Positions 59,737 through 64,000 of a stretch of 64,000 nt of DNA are shown one piece after another; the first letter of the stretch is position 1; every line of letters begins with the position of its first letter. Source of the DNA: Streptomyces eurythermus (lineage in GTDB: Bacteria; Actinomycetota; Actinomycetes; Streptomycetales; Streptomycetaceae); assembly GCF_014649115.1 (NCBI RefSeq), contig NZ_BMSK01000005.1, positions 411,600-475,599 of the forward strand, given 5' to 3'. Below the pieces are notes generated by a model. That model had not been told where the DNA came from and did not search any database. It saw only the letters and a list, made by a program, of their open reading frames with translations. The position numbers and the translations under genes were made by a program.

Positions 59737-62700
59737 ATGCGGTACAGAATCCTGGGCGTGACCCAAGCGGCGGACGACCAGGGCACTGCCGTACCCATCG
59801 GCGGCCGCCGGCTGCGGACGCTGCTCGCCGCCCTGGCCCTGCGGCCCGGCCGTACCGCCACACCCGAGACCCTCGTCGACGAGATCTGGGCGGACGACCA
59901 GCCCCAGGACGCGCCCGCCGCCCTCCAGGCCCTCGTCGGCCGGCTCCGCCGCACCCTCGGCCGGGACACCGTCGCCTCCACGGCGGGCGGCTACCGCCTC
60001 GAAGCCGGCCCGCAGGACGTCGACCTGTACGTCTTCGAGCGGCTCACCCACGCCGGCACCGCCGCCCTCGCCGCCGGCGACCCGGCCACCGCCCACCGCA
60101 CCCTCACCGAGGCCCTGTCCCTCTGGTACGGCCCGGCCCTCGCCGACCTGCCCGACCGCACCGCCGCCACCCGCCCCGAGGCCCTGCGCCTGGAGGCGGC
60201 CCGCGCCCGTGCCGCCGCCGCCCTCGACCTCGGCCGCGCCCAGGAGGTCGTACCGGAGCTGCGGGAACTGACCGCCGCCCACCCCTACGACGAGCCGCTG
60301 CGCGTCCTGCTCATCCGCGCCCTGCGCGACACGGGCCGCACCGCCGACGCCCTCGCCGCCTACGAGTCCGCCCGCCGGACCCTCGCCGACACCCTCGGCA
60401 CCGACCCCGGCCGGGAACTGCGGAACCTGCACGCGGAGCTGCTGCGGCAGGAGGGCTCCGCCACCCCGGAGCAGCCCGCCGCCGCGCCCGTCGCCCCCGC
60501 CCACCCGCCCCGGCGCACCGGGAACCTCCGCCCCCGGCTGACCTCCTTCGTCGGACGGGGACCGGAACTGGAGGCCATCCGCTCCGACCTGCACCGGGCC
60601 CGCCTGGTGACGCTCACCGGACCGGGCGGCTCCGGGAAGACCCGCCTCGCCGAGGAGGCCGCCGCGGCCCACCCCTCGGCCTGGCTGGTCGAGCTGGCCC
60701 CGCTCGACCGGCCGGAGGCGGTCCCCGGCGCGGTGGTCAGCGCGCTGGGCTTGCGCGAGACGGTGCTGCTGACCAACGAGCTGGGCCTGCCGCAGGACCC
60801 CACGGCCCTGCTGGTCGAGTACTGCGCCCCGCGCGGCCTGCTCCTGGTCCTCGACAACTGCGAACACGTCATCGGCGCGGCGGCCGCCCTCGCCGAGACC
60901 CTCCTCACCCGGTGCCCGGGGCTCACGATCCTCGCCACCAGCCGGGAACCCCTGGGCGTGCCCGGAGAGTCGGTGCGCCCGGTCGAGCCCCTCGTCCCGG
61001 AGCAGGCGCACCGCCTCTTCGCCGAGCGCGCGCGGGCCGTCCGCCCCGACGCCGACGCGGTGCTCGGCGACACCGAGGCCGTCGCGGAGATCTGCCGCCG
61101 CCTGGACGGGCTGCCGCTCGCCATCGAGCTGGCCGCCGCCCGGCTCCGGCTGCTGACCCCGCGGCAGATCGCCGACCGCCTGGACGACCGCTTCCGCCTG
61201 CTCACCTCCGGGAGCCGCACCGCCCTGCCCCGCCAGCAGACGCTGCGCGCGGTCGTCGACTGGTCCTGGGACCTGCTGGACGAGCGGGAGCGGACGGTCC
61301 TGCGCGAGGTGTCGGTGTTCGCCGGCGGCTGGGACCTCGCGGCGGCCGAGGCCGTGTGCACCGGCCCCGCCGCGGACCTGCTCGGCGCCCTGGTCGACAA
61401 GTCCCTGGTGGTCGCCGCCCCCCGCGACCCGGACGGCACCGGCATGCGCTACCGCATGCTGGAGACCATCCACGAGTACGCCACCGAGCGCGCGGCCGAG
61501 CTCCCCGCGGTGCGCGCGGCGGCCGAGCGACGCCACCGCGCCTGGGTGCGCTCGCTGGTGGAGGAGGCCGGGCCGCAGCTGCGGTCGGGGGCCCAGCTGC
61601 CCTGGTTCTCCCGTCTGGAGACCGAGCTGGACAACATCCGCGCGGCCCTGGACCGCGCGGTCCGCGCGGGCGACGAGGCCGAGGCCGGCGCCCTGGTGCT
61701 GGCCATCGGCTGGTTCTGGTGGCTGCGCAGCCACCGCCAGGAGGCGGTGTCCTGGGTACGGCTGGTGCTCCGCCTGGGCGCCGCCCTGGACACCCTGCCC
61801 GCGGACGCCGCGCCCGGTGAGCTGATGGCCCGGGTGGCGTCCGCCGACCCGGTGGGCGCCTTCCTCGCCGACCCCGACGGCCAGGCCCGGCACCCGCTGA
61901 ACGAGCTGCGGACCGACCTGCGCATGCTCGACCTGTTCCTGACCGCCGAGTCGAACGCCGACCACCTCGCGAGCGACGAGCGGGCCCCGGAGTACGTCGC
62001 GGGCGTGCGGCGCGCCTACGAGCGCGGCGGCCCCCAGGCCGCCCGGTTCCCCGGCATCCTCTGGCCGCTGACCACGTACTACCTGGGCGGCCCGGCCGAC
62101 GTCCGGCCGAACCTCTCGGCGTCCGTCGCCAACGCCCGCCGGTACGGGGGCGACTGGGAACTGGCCGTCGCCCTGATGTACCGCGCCCACGTGACCGTCG
62201 ACACCTCGGGCAACCTCCAGGGCGTCGACGAGGACCTGGCCGAGCTGCGGCACCTCGGCCGGCGCGTCGGCGACCGCTGGATGCTGGCCCAGGTGTGCGG
62301 CGCGGCCGGCGAGGCGGCCATGGCACGCGGCCGGTTCGACGAGGCACGCGCCGAGTACCAGGAGGCGCTGCGCCTCGCCTACGAGGTCGGCGCGGACGCC
62401 GAGGCGCCGTTCCTGATCGCCCGGCTCGCCGAGATCCACTACCGCTCCGGCGACCGGGACGGCGCGCTGGCCGCCCTGGACGAGGCGGAGTCGGCCGCCG
62501 AGCGGTACGCGGTGCCGGAGTCCCGGGCCTTCGTCCTGCTGCTGCGCGCCCACATCGCCCTCACGGACGGGGACGTCGGCCGCGCCCGCGAACTGCACCG
62601 GGCCTCCTGCGCGCTGGTCGGCGACGGCAGCACCGCGCCCCCGCAGTTCGTCGCGGCCCAGCGGGTGGTCGAGGGGTTCGTCGTCGCCGACGAGTCGGGC

Positions 62701-63051
62701 CTGGCCCAGGGCCTGCGGGTGCTGGCGAAGGCCCTGCGCGAGGCCGTGGACCACCGGTGCGCCGAGGCGGTCACCTCCGGCCTGGCGGACGCGGCGGCCT
62801 GTCTGCTGGGCCGGTACGGCGATCTGCCGGCCGCCGTACGGCTGTTCAGCGCCGCGGACAGCTGGCGCGACGGCGTCCCGCGTCCCGAGCCGGAGCGCGG
62901 CGAGGCCGCCCGCGTGCACGCCGGCGCCCGCGCGGCCCTGGGCCCCGAGCGTTATGCCGCCGAGTGCGCCCGGGGCGCCTGCCTCGACGAGGCGGACGTA
63001 CTGCGGGAACTGGACGCGGCGACGGAGTCGAGCCGTACGACCGGCGGGTGA
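59737..63051 (+). CDS. SARP/AfsR-type regulator with NB-ARC and TPR-like domains
   Basis: An 1104-residue regulator. Residues 1-95 are an OmpR-like DNA-binding domain (MRYRILGVTQ, RRLRTLLAALALRPG), and residues 96-245 the bacterial transcriptional activator domain (AYESARRTLADTLGTDPGRELRNLHAELL). An NB-ARC-type ATPase follows, with Walker A TGPGGSGKTRLAEE and Walker B LLLVLDNCEHVIG, then about 400 residues of TPR-like helical repeats. This is the AfsR/large-SARP layout. ATG at 59737. It directly follows the asparagine-synthetase-like gene but is separated by 185 bp. Targets unknown. Confidence 0.93.
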   Translation: MRYRILGVTQAADDQGTAVPIGGRRLRTLLAALALRPGRTATPETLVDEIWADDQPQDAPAALQALVGRLRRTLGRDTVASTAGGYRLEAGPQDVDLYVFERLTHAGTAALAAGDPATAHRTLTEALSLWYGPALADLPDRTAATRPEALRLEAARARAAAALDLGRAQEVVPELRELTAAHPYDEPLRVLLIRALRDTGRTADALAAYESARRTLADTLGTDPGRELRNLHAELLRQEGSATPEQPAAAPVAPAHPPRRTGNLRPRLTSFVGRGPELEAIRSDLHRARLVTLTGPGGSGKTRLAEEAAAAHPSAWLVELAPLDRPEAVPGAVVSALGLRETVLLTNELGLPQDPTALLVEYCAPRGLLLVLDNCEHVIGAAAALAETLLTRCPGLTILATSREPLGVPGESVRPVEPLVPEQAHRLFAERARAVRPDADAVLGDTEAVAEICRRLDGLPLAIELAAARLRLLTPRQIADRLDDRFRLLTSGSRTALPRQQTLRAVVDWSWDLLDERERTVLREVSVFAGGWDLAAAEAVCTGPAADLLGALVDKSLVVAAPRDPDGTGMRYRMLETIHEYATERAAELPAVRAAAERRHRAWVRSLVEEAGPQLRSGAQLPWFSRLETELDNIRAALDRAVRAGDEAEAGALVLAIGWFWWLRSHRQEAVSWVRLVLRLGAALDTLPADAAPGELMARVASADPVGAFLADPDGQARHPLNELRTDLRMLDLFLTAESNADHLASDERAPEYVAGVRRAYERGGPQAARFPGILWPLTTYYLGGPADVRPNLSASVANARRYGGDWELAVALMYRAHVTVDTSGNLQGVDEDLAELRHLGRRVGDRWMLAQVCGAAGEAAMARGRFDEARAEYQEALRLAYEVGADAEAPFLIARLAEIHYRSGDRDGALAALDEAESAAERYAVPESRAFVLLLRAHIALTDGDVGRARELHRASCALVGDGSTAPPQFVAAQRVVEGFVVADESGLAQGLRVLAKALREAVDHRCAEAVTSGLADAAACLLGRYGDLPAAVRLFSAADSWRDGVPRPEPERGEAARVHAGARAALGPERYAAECARGACLDEADVLRELDAATESSRTTGG

Positions 63052-63069
63052 GCGGGGTGGGCGACGGGG

Positions 63070-64000
63070 CTACCGGCAGGTGAACCGGGACTCCGCCCAG
63101 TCCGCCGACGCCACCCGGCCCAGGCCGTGGTCGTGCGGCTCCACCACCAGCCGTACGGTCCTGCGCCCGGCGAGGTCCACATGGACGGGAACGGCCGGGC
63201 CACGGCCCTTGACCACGCCGGACCGCCACAACGGGACCCCGTCGGCGTAGACGGAGAACGAGACCTTGCCGAGCCCGAGGGTCATGTCGTCCACGCCGGC
63301 CCACGCGTCGTACGCGCTGCACTGCCGGTTGAGGTCGATGGTGACGGAGGACTCGCCGTGGACGGTGACCCCGCGCGCGTACGTCCTGCCGCCGATCGAC
63401 ATGCCGTACCGCTGCCACACCCAGCTGCTCCCGCCCAGCCGGATCTCGGGCTCGGTGCCGTCACCGGAGACGTCGAAGCGCAGGGCGCTCAGCTCGTAGA
63501 CGGTCGGCGCGGGCGGCGGGGTGGGGGCCGGGGTCGGGGTCGGCCTGGGTTTCGGCGTCGGCGTAGGCGTCGGCTTCGGCGGGGGGACGGGGGCCGGCGT
63601 GGGCGTGGGCTTGGGCTTGGGTTTCGGCGACGGGGTCGGAGTGGGCCTCGGGGCCGGTGTGGGGGTGGCCGGCGGTGCGGGGGCGACGGCCACCGGCTCC
63701 GGGAACGAGGGCTCGGGCCGGGGCTTCGGGGGAGCGGGCGCGGGCGTCGGCGGTTCGGAGCGTACGGCCGGTGCGGACGGCGACGGCCTGGCGGCGGCCT
63801 CCTTCACCGGCCGGTCGTCGTTCACCAGGGCCAGCGCGACCGTGGCGACGGCCACCGCCACCACGCCCGCCACGATGCCGGCCTTCACCGGCGCACCGAG
63901 CCCCTCGGCGGCAGCGGCCCCGCCCGCGCCACCCGCCCCGGCGGACGAACCGGTGGCCGCGGCGGCGGCCCCCGCGGCCCCGGCCCCGGCGCCCCCGGCC
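63070..64000 (-). CDS. NPCBM/NEW2-domain membrane protein (partial, 5' end beyond window)
   Basis: The C-terminal 145 residues form an NPCBM/NEW2-type carbohydrate-binding domain (YELSALRFDVSGDGTEPEIRLGGSSW, YGMSIGGRTYARGVTVHGESSVTIDL). Before it lie a long Pro/Thr/Lys-rich linker with PTPTPKPKP repeats and one membrane segment (AGIVAGVVAVAVATVALALV). A GTG at 63888 is the first start inside the window, but the frame stays open and Ala/Gly-rich to the right edge, with no ribosome site at 63888, so the gene probably continues past 64000. The product looks like a membrane-anchored extracellular sugar-binding protein. Confidence 0.78.
   Translation of the reverse strand, partial: AGGAGAGAAGAAAAATGSSAGAGGAGGAAAAEGLGAPVKAGIVAGVVAVAVATVALALVNDDRPVKEAAARPSPSAPAVRSEPPTPAPAPPKPRPEPSFPEPVAVAPAPPATPTPAPRPTPTPSPKPKPKPTPTPAPVPPPKPTPTPTPKPRPTPTPAPTPPPAPTVYELSALRFDVSGDGTEPEIRLGGSSWVWQRYGMSIGGRTYARGVTVHGESSVTIDLNRQCSAYDAWAGVDDMTLGLGKVSFSVYADGVPLWRSGVVKGRGPAVPVHVDLAGRRTVRLVVEPHDHGLGRVASADWAESRFTCR

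Noticed and set aside
59002..62919. 1305-codon minus-strand open frame across the SARP gene
   Set aside because: Antisense shadow of the SARP/NB-ARC regulator.

Overview
This window is chromosomal DNA of a high-GC actinomycete, almost certainly a Streptomyces. The codon use has strong third-position GC, GTG starts are frequent, and the window carries BldC, an Lsr2-type protein, a SARP regulator, a sporulation-associated HTH protein and a consensus Streptomyces parS site. From memory, the gene order follows the conserved S. coelicolor core segment around SCO4068-SCO4117 (purD, purC, purSQL, purF, purM, vdh, bldC, hrpA and so on). That comparison was not run.

0-20 kb holds most of the purine pathway, spread over short operons: purD, purC, an overlapping purS-purQ-purL operon, and purF-purM. 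Between them lie a degenerate M48-like membrane protein, an N,N-dimethylformamidase-like protein, an ABC-2 exporter with its two-component system, three tRNA-Gly genes, an Lsr2 protein, an internally shortened Uma2-family protein, an MDMPI-like protein and a META-domain lipoprotein. 20-37 kb holds a DUF3073 protein, valine dehydrogenase, bldC, hrpA, several uncharacterised membrane or surface proteins, and a four-tRNA stretch (Phe, Asp, Glu here plus another Asp at 23.9 kb) in which a perfect parS lies between tRNA-Phe and tRNA-Asp. Then come a metallophosphoesterase, a small zincin, a Pro-rich lipoprotein, a DEAD-box helicase with a long Arg/Asp repeat tail, and an APC permease.

37.5-49 kb, between tRNA-Lys and tRNA-fMet, looks like the variable part of the window. 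It has four units. (1) An argininosuccinate-synthase-like ligase, a PF10014-type 2OG-Fe dioxygenase and an EamA exporter in one direction, which suggests a small amino-acid-derived metabolite. (2) A LuxR-type regulator divergent from a 63-residue exported peptide, translationally coupled to a periplasmic-binding-protein-like protein without a signal peptide. (3) A TetR gene divergent from an FMN reductase and a DHA2 exporter, with a perfect 20-bp inverted repeat between them. (4) A MarR gene, a GTP cyclohydrolase II and a RibD-like protein with reversed domain order, linked by three matching 15-bp operator-like sites.

49-64 kb returns to conserved genes: a c-di-AMP (ydaO-type) riboswitch in front of an M23 peptidase, an aldo/keto reductase, a PrsW protease, trmB, an L-2-hydroxyglutarate oxidase, a sporulation-associated HTH/TPR protein, an asparagine-synthetase-like protein with a damaged PP-loop, a SARP/NB-ARC regulator, and a partial NPCBM-domain membrane protein that runs off the right edge. 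The strongest candidates for something undescribed are the peptide/binding-protein/LuxR unit, the ArgG-like/2OG-Fe/EamA cassette, and the MarR-controlled riboflavin-precursor genes.
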